Made by a program: the position numbers and the translations under genes. From NCBI RefSeq assembly GCF_900101345.1, contig NZ_FMUX01000007.1:209885-273884 (forward strand): a DNA stretch of 64,000 nucleotides. The letters run 5' to 3'. The notes beneath the pieces were generated by a model, which had not been told where the DNA came from, made no database searches, and saw nothing but the letters and a program-made list of their open reading frames with translations. This document shows positions 7,701 through 16,915 of the stretch, in pieces. The DNA comes from Desulfoluna spongiiphila (GTDB lineage: Bacteria > Desulfobacterota > Desulfobacteria > Desulfobacterales > Desulfolunaceae). Numbering within the stretch: position 1 is the first letter of the stretch; every line of letters begins with the position of its first letter.

Positions 7701-8516
7701 ATGTTGACTCTCAAACGCACCGACTCCGCCCCCACCACGACCCTTCCCGAAGGGTTTCACTACGTCAGCCAGGACAACTACTGCCTGGTTCGCCTCAACG
7801 ACACAGACAAAAAATATCTCTACTCGGACAGCGCCACCTCCTGCATCATCGTGGTCATGGCCGGTCGCAACGCCGATGACCAGGAGATCGTCATGCTCAG
7901 CCACCTCTCCCGCAAGGTGCGCTACGACTACTTCTTCAACCTGGTGGGGGCCCATTTCGTGGGGCCGGTCCACATCTGGGGCCAGGGGGGCAACCCGCCC
8001 CTGGCCGAGGCATCCAACGACAACACCCACACCCTCATGGGGTGGCTCATGACCCACTCTCTGGACAATTTCCGGTACAACATCCCGGCGGACAAGCCGA
8101 GCTGGTGGGTGGAACAGGTCACCCTCAGCCTGGGCCAGGGCGATCCCAACGAATGTCACCGGGACGACTTTGGGGTGGACTTAACCACCATGAAGGTCAG
8201 CAACCAGGCCTTTGACCTTACGTCCGAACAGCGGGATCCCACCGGGGGCGTCCAGACCCTCTTTGCCGTCTTCGGCATGAAGATCTACCCGCCGGTGTGG
8301 CTCTGGAAGTCCACACGCACTTTTGACGACGCCCTCATCTCCCGCCTGGTGAACGCCGCCAACCAGGACAACTGGACCCAGATCCTCACCATGACCGACG
8401 AGGAGATCCTCCACACCTACTCCAGCACCCCCGAGTGGGAGGTGCCGTGGTTCGTGGACACCCTAAAGGAGTCGGCGCAGTTTGTGGATAATTGGAACAA
8501 GACCCACGGAGGGTAA
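7701..8516 (+). CDS. NTAN1-like protein Asn/Gln amidohydrolase
   Basis: Residues 40-70 read SDSATSCIIVVM...LSHLS. This resembles the active-site region of the eukaryotic N-terminal asparagine amidohydrolase NTAN1 (DDAT-T-C-x-I-V-V followed by L-T/S-H), itself related to CheD and CNF-type deamidases. Cys48 and His68 are therefore proposed catalytic residues acting on an amide side chain. The remaining 200 residues match nothing I can name; they include GDPNECHRDDFGVDL near 150. The protein is 271 aa with no signal peptide. The ribosome site AAGGAG (7686-7691) overlaps the stop of the Ntn-hydrolase gene. The 3' end converges on the P-type ATPase with only 3 nt between. Confidence 0.6.
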   Translation: MLTLKRTDSAPTTTLPEGFHYVSQDNYCLVRLNDTDKKYLYSDSATSCIIVVMAGRNADDQEIVMLSHLSRKVRYDYFFNLVGAHFVGPVHIWGQGGNPPLAEASNDNTHTLMGWLMTHSLDNFRYNIPADKPSWWVEQVTLSLGQGDPNECHRDDFGVDLTTMKVSNQAFDLTSEQRDPTGGVQTLFAVFGMKIYPPVWLWKSTRTFDDALISRLVNAANQDNWTQILTMTDEEILHTYSSTPEWEVPWFVDTLKESAQFVDNWNKTHGG

Positions 8517-8519
8517 GCC

Positions 8520-10355
8520 TTACTTTGCATACCTCAGTGACGCGGCCAGGCCCACCACCAGGATGGAGCCGATGTTGTGGGCCACGGCCCCCAGGATGGG
8601 TGTGAGCACCCCGGCAAAACCCAGGAGCACGGCCACGAGGTTGATGCCGAAGCTCAGGGCGATGTTGGCCTTGATGGTGCGGCTCATCCTGCGGCTGAGG
8701 TCCACGAGAAAAGGGAGGGTCTCCAGCCGGTCGTTCATGAGCACGATGTCGGCGGTCTCAAGGGCCACGTCCGATCCGCGAAGCCCCATGGCAATACCGG
8801 TGTCGGCGGCTTTCAGGGCCGGGGCGTCGTTGACCCCGTCCCCGACGAAGATCAGGCCGGAGCCCTCCCGCGCGTCAATAAGACCCAGCTTCTCATGGGG
8901 CTTGCACCCGGCGTGCCACCGTGAAATCCCCACCTGGTCTGCCAGGCGGCGGACCGCCGGTCCCCGATCCCCTGAAAGGATACGGACATCGGTAAGGCCC
9001 TTTGCCTCCACAGCCCGGATCACCTCCCGCGCCTCGGGGCGCGCCTCATCATCCATGCCGAGATACCCCCAAAGCTCGCCGTCCACCCGCACCTCTACGG
9101 TGGTCAGGCCTGTCTCACCCCTGGCATCGCTGGAGACCACGTCAACCCGTGCGTCCCCCACCCTGCCAAAAACACCGCGCCCCACCTCGGACTGAATCTC
9201 CCGGGCAACGGGCACAGAGCACCCCAAAGCGTTTGCCTTGGCCAGGATCGCATGGGCCAGGGGGTGGGCGCTTCCCGTCTCCAGGGCGGCTGCCATGGAA
9301 AGGAGATCTTCCGGGCGCCTGTCCCCTTCGGGCAGGATCTCCACCACGGCGGGCTCGCCCTTGGTCAGGGTGCCGGTCTTGTCAAAATAGAGGGCATCGG
9401 CCCCGGCCATGGTCTCCAGGAAACCGCCCCCCTTCACCAGCACGCCCTCTTTGGCCGCGCGGCTGATGGCAGCCACCGTGGTGACGGGCCCTGCCAGCAG
9501 AAAGGAACAGGGACACCCCACAATTAGAACCGTGATCGCCCGGGAGATCTCCCCGGTGACAAGAAGGGCCAACACGGCACTGGCCAGGATCACCGGGGTA
9601 AACCACTTGGCGTATTCATCCACGATGCGAGCGCTCCGGGTCTTGGACGATTCGGCAGCCTGGATCATCTGGACGATCTTCCCGAAGGTGGAGTCCTCCC
9701 CCACGCGCACCGCCTCCACGGTGATAAACCCGTCCACACAGGTGGTTCCGGCAAACACCTCGTCCCCTTGACGGCGACTCACCGGGATGGACTCCCCGGT
9801 GATGGCGGCCTCGTCCACGGAGGTGGCCCCCTGGCGAATCACACCGTCCACAGCGATGGTCTCGCCGCTTCGCACCACCAGCAGGTCCCCTGCACGGATG
9901 GAGTCCACCTTTACCTGTACTTCGCCCCCATCCCTTGAAAGGGTTGCCGTGGCCGGGGTCATCTCCACCAGCTCCTCGATGGCATGGCGGGCGCTGTCGC
10001 TCACCGCCTCTTCAATGAGAGCCCCCACCACCATGATGGCGCTGACCACAGCGGCCTCAAGGTAATTTCCCGTGAGCATGCAGGCGATGATGGCGATGCT
10101 CACCAGCTCGTCCACGTTCACCTCTCGGGCCATGGCCCCCTTGACCGCATCGACAATGATGGGGAGCCCATTAAGGGCCACCGACACGATCAACACCAGG
10201 TCCCTCAGACTCAGGGAGGCCACCAGCCCTGTGTTGCTAACCATCCCCGTCAGAAGGGCCACCGGGATCAAAAATGCCCCGCCCGCCACACGGTAAAAAT
10301 CCGATGATTTGAATATCTCCTGATACACATTGAGTTTTGCATACCTGCCGATCAT
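8520..10355 (-). CDS. P1B-type heavy-metal translocating ATPase
   Basis: ATP-driven export of a soft metal ion across the cytoplasmic membrane. In order: N-terminal helices (22-110), actuator TGES (186-189), metal-site helix VGCPCSF (CPC 281-283), phosphorylation site DKTGT (325-329), nucleotide-site SAHPLA (HP 364-365), GDGVNDAPAL hinge, and two last helices with HNxGS (His593-Ser597). At 611 aa it has no N-terminal HMA or His-rich metal-binding domain; the first 20 residues are plain. CPC with HNxGS fits neither the typical Cu (N/MxxS) nor the typical Zn/Cd (DxG) final-helix signature, so the metal is undetermined. It is monocistronic, convergent with the amidase cluster. Confidence 0.9.
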   Translation of the reverse strand: MIGRYAKLNVYQEIFKSSDFYRVAGGAFLIPVALLTGMVSNTGLVASLSLRDLVLIVSVALNGLPIIVDAVKGAMAREVNVDELVSIAIIACMLTGNYLEAAVVSAIMVVGALIEEAVSDSARHAIEELVEMTPATATLSRDGGEVQVKVDSIRAGDLLVVRSGETIAVDGVIRQGATSVDEAAITGESIPVSRRQGDEVFAGTTCVDGFITVEAVRVGEDSTFGKIVQMIQAAESSKTRSARIVDEYAKWFTPVILASAVLALLVTGEISRAITVLIVGCPCSFLLAGPVTTVAAISRAAKEGVLVKGGGFLETMAGADALYFDKTGTLTKGEPAVVEILPEGDRRPEDLLSMAAALETGSAHPLAHAILAKANALGCSVPVAREIQSEVGRGVFGRVGDARVDVVSSDARGETGLTTVEVRVDGELWGYLGMDDEARPEAREVIRAVEAKGLTDVRILSGDRGPAVRRLADQVGISRWHAGCKPHEKLGLIDAREGSGLIFVGDGVNDAPALKAADTGIAMGLRGSDVALETADIVLMNDRLETLPFLVDLSRRMSRTIKANIALSFGINLVAVLLGFAGVLTPILGAVAHNIGSILVVGLAASLRYAK

Positions 10356-11004
10356 AGCGTTTCCTCTTTTTCGCGGTCTGTTCTGTCTCTATTATCTATG
10401 TCCTCATCACATGCATGTCTTCCGTTCCAGCACCAGAAAAACAAGCCCGGCACCCCCTCTCTATACCGGCCATTAATTTGAAGATCAAGTGTTTTGAAAA
10501 TCAAACTAAAAAAAATCACAGCACCGCACACCCTATCTATAAAGCCCGCCCAATCAACACCATACGCCCCCCAGCCGCAAACGCCCCCTGTTCCTTTTCC
10601 GGGTCTGACGGCTGACGCCCCCTTGCCCGCCGTCCCCTTCTGCCCTCAAAAAACCGCGTTGCCACCTGGCCTCGATTTACTTATGATATATGCTCCTGTG
10701 TCCGGCGAATCGCTTTTTGAAAAGTCCATCGTCTTCGCCTTCGGAGACAGGCAAACCAACCGCAATACCATGACGAAAGGAATTCCCTTGAAGCAGGCTC
10801 TCCGCATTATCGGTCCCTATGCGGAGACTTGAAAAGCCAGGGGTAGTTCACCCAACATAGACAAAGCGGTGCCGTACCTATCGGACATTCGAGACACCCG
10901 TTATGCTGTCACATGGTGCGAGGGAACCGATGGTTTCCTGATGATAAGCAAGTGAGGTTCATTGAACGGCCCACAGATGTTCGTGGCGTTAAGGTATTTT
11001 CAAT
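10356..11004. other. Intergenic, no supported gene
   Basis: This 649-bp divergent interval should hold the ATPase promoter (minus strand) and that of the DUF7661-like gene. Parts around 10470-10560 are A-rich. Open frames of up to 112 codons exist but have proline-rich, low-complexity content and no ribosome sites. No repeat of the three families is present. Confidence 0.4.
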
Positions 11005-11229
11005 ATGGTTGAAAAAATCACATTCAATGTATTTGGCAGGATCGTATTGGCCATACAAAAAGAAAACACATGGTCGTTGTTCTATTTGGGAGCGGATGGA
11101 AAACGCCGCCCTGCAACGGACCTCATTGTGCCCTCATTTATCGACAGCTCTGAGGTTGATACGTATCTCACTGACCTTTGCCACGAATGGGCCACGGAGA
11201 AGCACCCCGACGTTTTCAGGCTGACGTAA
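11005..11229 (+). CDS. Small conserved protein, DUF7661-like
   Basis: 74 aa, cytoplasmic, no membrane segment. The pattern FNVFGRIV...FYLGADGKRRPA...IVPSFI...YLTDLCHEWAT matches a small family of bacterial proteins of unknown function that I recall as DUF7661. The conserved HEWAT near the C-terminus is the best marker. A weak ribosome site (AAGG) precedes the ATG. It stands alone between a metal ATPase and a methyltransferase gene. Confidence 0.65.
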   Translation: MVEKITFNVFGRIVLAIQKENTWSLFYLGADGKRRPATDLIVPSFIDSSEVDTYLTDLCHEWATEKHPDVFRLT

Positions 11230-11659
11230 ACCAGACGCGTTGCCTGCACACAAAAGCCGCAGTAGGGGAAAAGGCTCTTTCTGCTGGACTTTTTTCAGCC
11301 GTCTGTGAGATGTTGTAACAACTTGCAACCGTCCACAATCATACCAAAACACATGTAAACCCATCATCACAATCTGTAAAACCGGGGTGTGACCTCGTCC
11401 CGTTGGCTCTCAATCAACCTGTGTCCTCGGTTGATGCCCGGTTTCAACACGTGAAGCGCAAGTATACGATACTCCGATACAACGGGCTGCCATCCCCCCC
11501 ATGGCATGGGCTCTTCGCCGGCACTGTGCCCGGAAACATCATCTCTGCGGAGATGTTCCGCGAGTTTTTCACCCAAAATTTACCCACCGCGCCCCTTTTC
11601 GTCAGGGGTAACCGCTCGGCCCCGGAGTATTCCCGGAAGGCCGCAAAAAGGCGCCGCAT
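11230..11659. other. Intergenic, no supported gene
   Basis: A 430-bp gap upstream of the methyltransferase gene. A short inverted repeat (ACATCATCTC-TGCG-GAGATGT, about 11536-11556) is the only structure noticed. Frames of up to 86 codons are present on both strands but none has family features. Confidence 0.35.
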
Positions 11660-12616
11660 ATGAAACGATGGTTACAGGAAAAGCTGATCTGTCCGGAGTG
11701 TGCTCCGGCGGAAAACCCGTTGAGCCTTACCGCCACACGCGAAGAGGGCGACGATGTGCTGGAAGGCGAACTAACGTGTCTCTCGTGCCAGAGGACCTAC
11801 GGGATTGAGGAGGGCGTCGCCGTGTTGCTTCCTGAAAGCAGCATGGATTTGCTGTCGACCGGTTCAGGGTATAACTCCAAGGCCATGTTGTCCTCCTACT
11901 TGTGGAGTCATTTCTCTGAATTTTTCAACGGCACGGATGCCACCGATGCCTACAGGACCTGGTCCTCGTATTTTAAGGAAACAGACGGATGGGCCCTTGA
12001 TATCGGCTGCTCCGTGGGGCGTCTCTCCTTTGAATTGAGTAAAACCCATTCCCGGGTGGTGGGCATGGACACCTCGCTTTCCTTCATCAAAAAAGCACGG
12101 CAGCTGCTGAAGCAAAAACGCCTGGAATTTGAGCTGATTGTCGAAGGCCACATGACAGAACAGCGGGGCTGCACGCTGGACCGGGACTGGAACTACGACA
12201 GGGTGGAGTTTGTGGTGGCCGATGCCATGGCCCTGCCCTTTCAGCGCACCCTTTTTTCGACGGCCACCTCCATCAACGTCCTGGAAAAAGTGCCCCAGCC
12301 CCTGCACCACCTGGCCAACATCAACCATGTGCTCAAAGATGACAACGCCATGTTTGTATTCTCCGACCCCTTTTCCTGGGATGAAGGCGTATCAGACCCT
12401 GGTGTGTGGCTCAGCGGACGGACGGAGGGGCCATTCACAGGCCGGGGCATCGACAATATCAGCCGGCTTATGGCAGGAGACGGCGGGACCTTCCACCCTC
12501 CCTTTGAGATACTGGATCAAGGCGATGTGGACTGGAAAATCAGGAAAACAGAAAATCTCTGGGAGCACATCACGTCCCAGTTTCTCGTCGGTGTCAGACA
12601 TCAAAACAGGAGATGA
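11660..12616 (+). CDS. SAM-dependent methyltransferase with N-terminal zinc-ribbon
   Basis: Residues 1-55 form a Trm112-like zinc-ribbon (CPEC near 11-14 and CLSC near 40-43, ending in GIEEGVAVLLP). Residues about 110-230 carry a class I methyltransferase fold: LDIGCSVGRL (motif I), VGMDTS acidic loop (motif II) and VVADAMALPF (motif III). Total 318 aa. The stop overlaps the start of the molybdoenzyme gene (ATGA), so the two are translationally coupled and probably functionally tied. A role in methylating a substrate or cofactor linked to that enzyme is inference; the methyl acceptor is unknown. Confidence 0.8.
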   Translation: MKRWLQEKLICPECAPAENPLSLTATREEGDDVLEGELTCLSCQRTYGIEEGVAVLLPESSMDLLSTGSGYNSKAMLSSYLWSHFSEFFNGTDATDAYRTWSSYFKETDGWALDIGCSVGRLSFELSKTHSRVVGMDTSLSFIKKARQLLKQKRLEFELIVEGHMTEQRGCTLDRDWNYDRVEFVVADAMALPFQRTLFSTATSINVLEKVPQPLHHLANINHVLKDDNAMFVFSDPFSWDEGVSDPGVWLSGRTEGPFTGRGIDNISRLMAGDGGTFHPPFEILDQGDVDWKIRKTENLWEHITSQFLVGVRHQNRR

Positions 12617-14829
12617 TCACAGTGGATCCGAAGCATGGTATTTGCGGCATATGTTTCCATAGCCCCGGGTGCGGGGTGATTGCACATTTTGATGAAGACA
12701 ACAGGATCGACCGCCTGGAACCTGACCCCGAGGTCCCCATGGGCAACATCCTGTGCCCCATCGCGGACAGCGTGAAAGAGATCATCTATTCGGACCGGAG
12801 AATAACGCATCCGATGAAACGGGTGGGTCCCAAGGGCACCCACGAATTTGAAAAAATCAGCTGGGATGAGGCCTTTGAGATTATCGTCGATAAACTCCGG
12901 GAGATGAAGGAAAACTTCGGGCCGGAGACGGTGGCCTTTTATGCGGGGACCGGGACCTACGAGCGGTCGTTCAAAGATATCTTTCAACTCAAAGGGTCGG
13001 AAATCTACCTGGCGAGCAGCGTCCTGTTTCCCTTTGGGTCCCCGAACTCCTTCGGCGTGGGGGCCCCGTGTTACACCTCACTGGGCGTCCTGGCCCCCAA
13101 GTTGACCATGGGGTGCCTGCATATTGATATGTTCTCGGATGTGGACAACTCGGATTTCATCGTGGTCTGGGGGACCGATCCGTCGTCTTCAACGCCGCCA
13201 GCGATGTTTGAGCGGCTTAAGGCTGCCTCGGATGAAGGCGCGGAGATCATCGTCATTGATCCCAGGCGAACGAAAGCTGCGGAGTTGGAGGGCAGTGAGT
13301 GGCTCCCCATCAGGCCCGGATCCGATGGTGCGCTGGCCCTGGGACTGGCCCATATCCTCATACGGGACAACCTCTACGATGAGGAATTTGTGGAGGACTG
13401 GACCTTAGGATTTGATGAGTTCGCAGCGTATGTAAAAGAGTTCCCCCCTGACCATGTCGCTGCGGTGACAGGCATTGATGAGGAGAAAATTGAATACCTG
13501 GCCGAAAGCATCGCCGATGCGGAAGGCGCCAGCTACATCATGTATACGGGCCTGGAATACACCAAAAGCGGGGTGCAGAACATACGGGCGGTGATGGTTT
13601 TGTGGGCGTTGGCGGGCCAACTGGATGTGGAAGGGGGGCGCTGCTTTGCACGGCGGGAAAATACCCTGCCCCTTACCCGGAAGGGCCAGATTGAAACGCC
13701 GGGCTATGAGAAATCCATCGGAAAAGACAAGTTTCCCGTGTACTCCCTTTATTGCGGGGGAGAACCCCACGCCGCGCTTTTGCCAAAATCCATTCTGGAG
13801 GGAGACCCTTACAAGATACGGTCCATGTTTGTCATGGGGGCCTCGCTTTTGACCTCATGGCCCGATCCGGGTGTCTGGAAGAGAGCCCTGGAGACCCTTG
13901 ACTTCCTGGTTACCATCGATTTGCAGCTCACCCAGGATGCTGCCTATGCAGATATCGTGCTGCCGGCCACCACGGCCTTTGAGCAGGAGTCCTACTGCTA
14001 TTACGGCAACGCCATCCGGCTGAGGGAAAAACTGACAGACCCCGTGGGCGAAGCCCGGCCGAACTATTATATCCTGGCTGAGTTGGCGGATCGCCTGGGG
14101 TACGGGCATCTCTACCCCCAGAATCAAGAAGCGCTTTTGCAATATATCCTGGACGATACCGAATTTACGGTTGACGACTTGAAGCAGGCTGAAAAGTATG
14201 TGCTCCGTAACGGCAAAAAAGAGATGGCCTACCGAAAATGGGAAACGGGCCTGCTTCGGCGTGATGGGCAGCCCGGTTTTGAAACGCCTTCAGGCAAGTT
14301 TGAGATCAAATCGACGGTTCTGGAACACTACGGCTATGAGGGCCTTCCCAAATATGAGGAATCCATTGAAACCCCAGTCAGCAACCCAAAGATGCACAAG
14401 AGGTATCCGTTGATTTTAGGGACCGGCCCCTTCAAGCCCGATATGAAATCCTGCCTGCGGGCCATTCCCAGTTTTATGGAAAAATACCCGTATCCGGTCA
14501 TCGAAATGAATGCATCTGATGCAAAAAAACGCCGCATCGACACCGGGGACACCGTCGTCATCAAAACCGCACGGGGATCGGTGGTGATGAGGGCCTATGT
14601 TACGGACAAGATCATGGAAGGCTTTGTGTACGCACCCGTGGGAGGCGGCGGCCCCCTGGGGACGGAGGCGTGGCAGAACGCCAACGTCAACGTGCTGACC
14701 GATCTCGATCAATACGATGAGATATCGGGGTTCCCAGTGTACAAAACGCTGCTGTGTCAGGTGAAGCACAAAAAACGGGAGCGCAGGCGCCCGGCCGCCC
14801 AGGACCCCAGTCTTGGGTGTGTGGGGTGA
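12613..14829 (+). CDS. Molybdopterin (Mo/W) oxidoreductase, DMSO-reductase family
   Basis: 738-aa catalytic subunit binding one 4Fe-4S cluster and a bis-MGD Mo or W centre. The cluster motif is C11-x2-C14-x5-C20-x27-C48, with a longer second spacing than the usual x3. GxxxxAPCYTS places Cys153 as the likely metal ligand, as in thiosulfate/polysulfide reductase and acetylene hydratase types. The C-terminal molybdopterin dinucleotide-binding domain is present (about 600-720). There is no Tat signal, so it is cytoplasmic. No FeS or membrane subunit gene is adjacent; its only partner is the coupled methyltransferase. The last 20 residues are basic and run toward a GGGGTGA-type tandem repeat (14823-14848). 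Substrate unknown. Confidence 0.9.
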   Translation: MITVDPKHGICGICFHSPGCGVIAHFDEDNRIDRLEPDPEVPMGNILCPIADSVKEIIYSDRRITHPMKRVGPKGTHEFEKISWDEAFEIIVDKLREMKENFGPETVAFYAGTGTYERSFKDIFQLKGSEIYLASSVLFPFGSPNSFGVGAPCYTSLGVLAPKLTMGCLHIDMFSDVDNSDFIVVWGTDPSSSTPPAMFERLKAASDEGAEIIVIDPRRTKAAELEGSEWLPIRPGSDGALALGLAHILIRDNLYDEEFVEDWTLGFDEFAAYVKEFPPDHVAAVTGIDEEKIEYLAESIADAEGASYIMYTGLEYTKSGVQNIRAVMVLWALAGQLDVEGGRCFARRENTLPLTRKGQIETPGYEKSIGKDKFPVYSLYCGGEPHAALLPKSILEGDPYKIRSMFVMGASLLTSWPDPGVWKRALETLDFLVTIDLQLTQDAAYADIVLPATTAFEQESYCYYGNAIRLREKLTDPVGEARPNYYILAELADRLGYGHLYPQNQEALLQYILDDTEFTVDDLKQAEKYVLRNGKKEMAYRKWETGLLRRDGQPGFETPSGKFEIKSTVLEHYGYEGLPKYEESIETPVSNPKMHKRYPLILGTGPFKPDMKSCLRAIPSFMEKYPYPVIEMNASDAKKRRIDTGDTVVIKTARGSVVMRAYVTDKIMEGFVYAPVGGGGPLGTEAWQNANVNVLTDLDQYDEISGFPVYKTLLCQVKHKKRERRRPAAQDPSLGCVG

Positions 14830-14902
14830 GGGGTGAGGGGTGAGGGTTGTCCTCCCTCCGCACTTTTGCCGGTCTTTTGTGTAATTTTAAGTTTAAGAGT
14901 TT

Positions 14903-15066
14903 AAGGGGACAGGCAACATATGCCTGACCGAAAAACAGCCCCAATAAGAACAAAAAAACAGCGGATTTTTTCCCATACGATGCAATTAAAAAAAGCCACT
15001 CTGCTGCGTCGAAGAGCCAGAGGTTAAGATGATCTGTGCTGGGAATAAAGTGCCTGTCCCCTTTAG
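14903..15066. repeat. REPIN-like inverted pair of GGGACAGGC repeats
   Basis: AAGGGGACAGGCA at 14903-14915 and the inverted TGCCTGTCCCCTTTAG at 15051-15066 enclose about 135 bp. This is the arrangement of a REPIN. The same core occurs singly or in pairs at 17657, 19389, 19970/20058, 24421/24558, 28850/28988 and 47779. Confidence 0.7.
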
Positions 15067-15073
15067 ACAAGCC

Positions 15074-15811
15074 CTAAATCATCAGAATACCCGACAGGGA
15101 GATACCTGACACCGTGTAGAGAAAAGGGGTATCCCAGGTATGGGGCGAGAGAGCCTCGGCAAGGGTCATCAGTACCGGTACGGCGGCCATGGCGATGATA
15201 AACTGAACCGGGGTAAAGCTGTCCCGAAACAGCAATATGGTTGCGCTGCTCACCAGAAGCACGCAGGCGCTCCCTTCAAGGGTCCGGATATATCGCTTGC
15301 GCGTAAAAAGCGCCCAGGTTTTATAGGGGTGCCTGCCAAACCGCACGCCGACGGGTTCGGCAAGGCCATCCCCGAGCCCGTTGATCAGCAAGGGGATATA
15401 GATGAGTTCCAGCATGCCGACCTTGGAAAAATAGATCATCAGGGGAATCATGATCACGGTGGCCGCAAGGATCTGGGTAGACAGCCAGAGCAAGGTGTGG
15501 GGCCGGTCCTCGGGTCGATCGAAGGAGAGAAAGGCCGTGGCGATGGCGGGAACCCTTTGCCGGACAGGCTTGATATAAATCACAAGGGTTGCTGCCATAA
15601 GGCACATGGCAAGGATGGTGGAGGCAAGGGTCCGTTCGTAGGTAAGGTACATGCTGAGATAAATCGGCAAGAAAAAGAGCATAAAGTGGTTGATCTTGCG
15701 GGTGTAGTTGACCTTCACCCCCTTATGCGTTACCAGAAGCCCGTTGAAATACGCGATGGAAAAATGAATAACAAAGCCTGAGACCTGCGTGATCACAAAA
15801 CTTCTGTCCAT
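15074..15811 (-). CDS. Dolichol/phytol-kinase-like integral membrane protein
   Basis: A 245-aa protein with about seven membrane helices. The segment NGLGDGLAEPVGVRFGRHPYKT followed by RTLEGS is the CTP-dependent polyprenol/phytol kinase (SEC59/VTE5-like) signature. It probably phosphorylates a long-chain isoprenoid or related alcohol. I chose the ATG at 15811 because GGGAG lies 6 nt upstream; an in-frame start 33 codons earlier would add a non-hydrophobic extension. It ends beside a REP copy. TetR lies upstream on the same strand. Confidence 0.7.
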   Translation of the reverse strand: MDRSFVITQVSGFVIHFSIAYFNGLLVTHKGVKVNYTRKINHFMLFFLPIYLSMYLTYERTLASTILAMCLMAATLVIYIKPVRQRVPAIATAFLSFDRPEDRPHTLLWLSTQILAATVIMIPLMIYFSKVGMLELIYIPLLINGLGDGLAEPVGVRFGRHPYKTWALFTRKRYIRTLEGSACVLLVSSATILLFRDSFTPVQFIIAMAAVPVLMTLAEALSPHTWDTPFLYTVSGISLSGILMI

Positions 15812-16186
15812 GGTCATCTCCCGCGTTGAAATGTGTGCAAAAAAAGCCTCCGCCAGATCGGTTACGCATCGGATGTAAAAAAAGGGACCCGGTAAGAAGC
15901 CACGATGCATGGAATGGGGGGATTACACGATTTCAGATTGTACCCAGGCAAGGTTGCAATATGAAATTTTGGAGGTAAAAAAAACCCTTTCCAATACGCC
16001 GATCATCTTACCGGATCCCGGACAGTCTAACGTCCCACGGATCCACGTGGTTACCTACCTGTGTTTATGGGAACACTCGCTCCGATGCGAGGCTGCAGAC
16101 CATGTCTTACGCCGTTCTAAAATCAGGCACCCTATTGAGGTCTCGCCACCGAACGGCACACCTGTGAACTCAAAAATCCCTATCCG
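15812..16186. other. Intergenic, nothing recognised
   Basis: A 375-bp gap between TetR and the kinase-like gene, both on the minus strand. No repeat family member and no credible gene; probably the kinase-like gene's promoter. Confidence 0.35.
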
Positions 16187-16783
16187 TTACAAGGAGCGAT
16201 GCTTCTCCACCACCCCTTTGAGCCCCTCCCAATACATCGCGTTGGCTTTAATAAAGGAGTCGACGATCTGAGCCTCGGTCTCAAGCTCTCGCATGTTCTG
16301 TGTCAAAGGATTCAGCATCAAATCCGCAAACCCGTGGGAGTAAATCCAGCCCTGGATCAGAACAGTCTCTTTGATCTCATCAGGAAGTCCCTCTAAGAGA
16401 GGGTAGTCGACAACCCTTTTCATGCTTCGCTTCAGGTTGTCCTCGGCCATCGCCGTGTTGATTCCCGGGTATTTATCGCTGTGGATGCACTTGTAAAGAT
16501 GCCTCTCTTCTTTGGCAAACAGAACATACCCCAAACCCATATCCAGATAGAGGTCCCCACTTCTCGGGGTGTCCTGAAATCTTTCCAAAACCTCCCATGC
16601 CTTTTCCACCACCGCCTCTTCAATCTCTGCCATGGTCTTGCCACACGAATAGATCGGCATGGTGGAGGCGTTCAACTCCGCTGCAACGGTTCGAGCGGTC
16701 AACTTTTCCATGCCGTCTCTTCGAACCACCTGGAGAGCGGCCTGGGTAATGTCTTCAATGGCAAATCTGGTCTTCCGCGGCAT
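16187..16783 (-). CDS. TetR-family transcriptional regulator
   Basis: 198 aa. Residues 1-50 are a TetR DNA-binding domain (basic N-terminus, ITQAALQVVRRDGMEKLTARTVAAEL, then the recognition-helix region ending PIYSCG). The C-terminal 140 residues are an all-helical ligand-binding part of unassigned specificity. Two overlapping inverted repeats lie just upstream of its start, so it probably autoregulates. Targets may include the kinase-like gene downstream or the hypothetical gene upstream on the same strand. Confidence 0.85.
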   Translation of the reverse strand: MPRKTRFAIEDITQAALQVVRRDGMEKLTARTVAAELNASTMPIYSCGKTMAEIEEAVVEKAWEVLERFQDTPRSGDLYLDMGLGYVLFAKEERHLYKCIHSDKYPGINTAMAEDNLKRSMKRVVDYPLLEGLPDEIKETVLIQGWIYSHGFADLMLNPLTQNMRELETEAQIVDSFIKANAMYWEGLKGVVEKHRSL

Positions 16784-16805
16784 AATACCTCATTTAAATA
16801 ATGAA

Positions 16806-16825
16806 TGTTATATAACACTTGTTAT
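16806..16825. promoter_or_regulatory. Overlapping palindromes, probable TetR operator
   Basis: TGTTATATAACA (16806-16817) is a perfect 12-bp palindrome. ATAACA-CT-TGTTAT (16812-16825) is a second inverted repeat sharing its right half. They lie 23-42 nt upstream of the tetR start codon. Confidence 0.6.
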
Positions 16826-16915
16826 TTTGGGGTGTCAACACTATTTTTTCAAAACCAATTTAGCAGGTTAATCCCTCTCCCCGTCGGCAAGCACTTCGGG
16901 ATACAAGCCCGAAGC

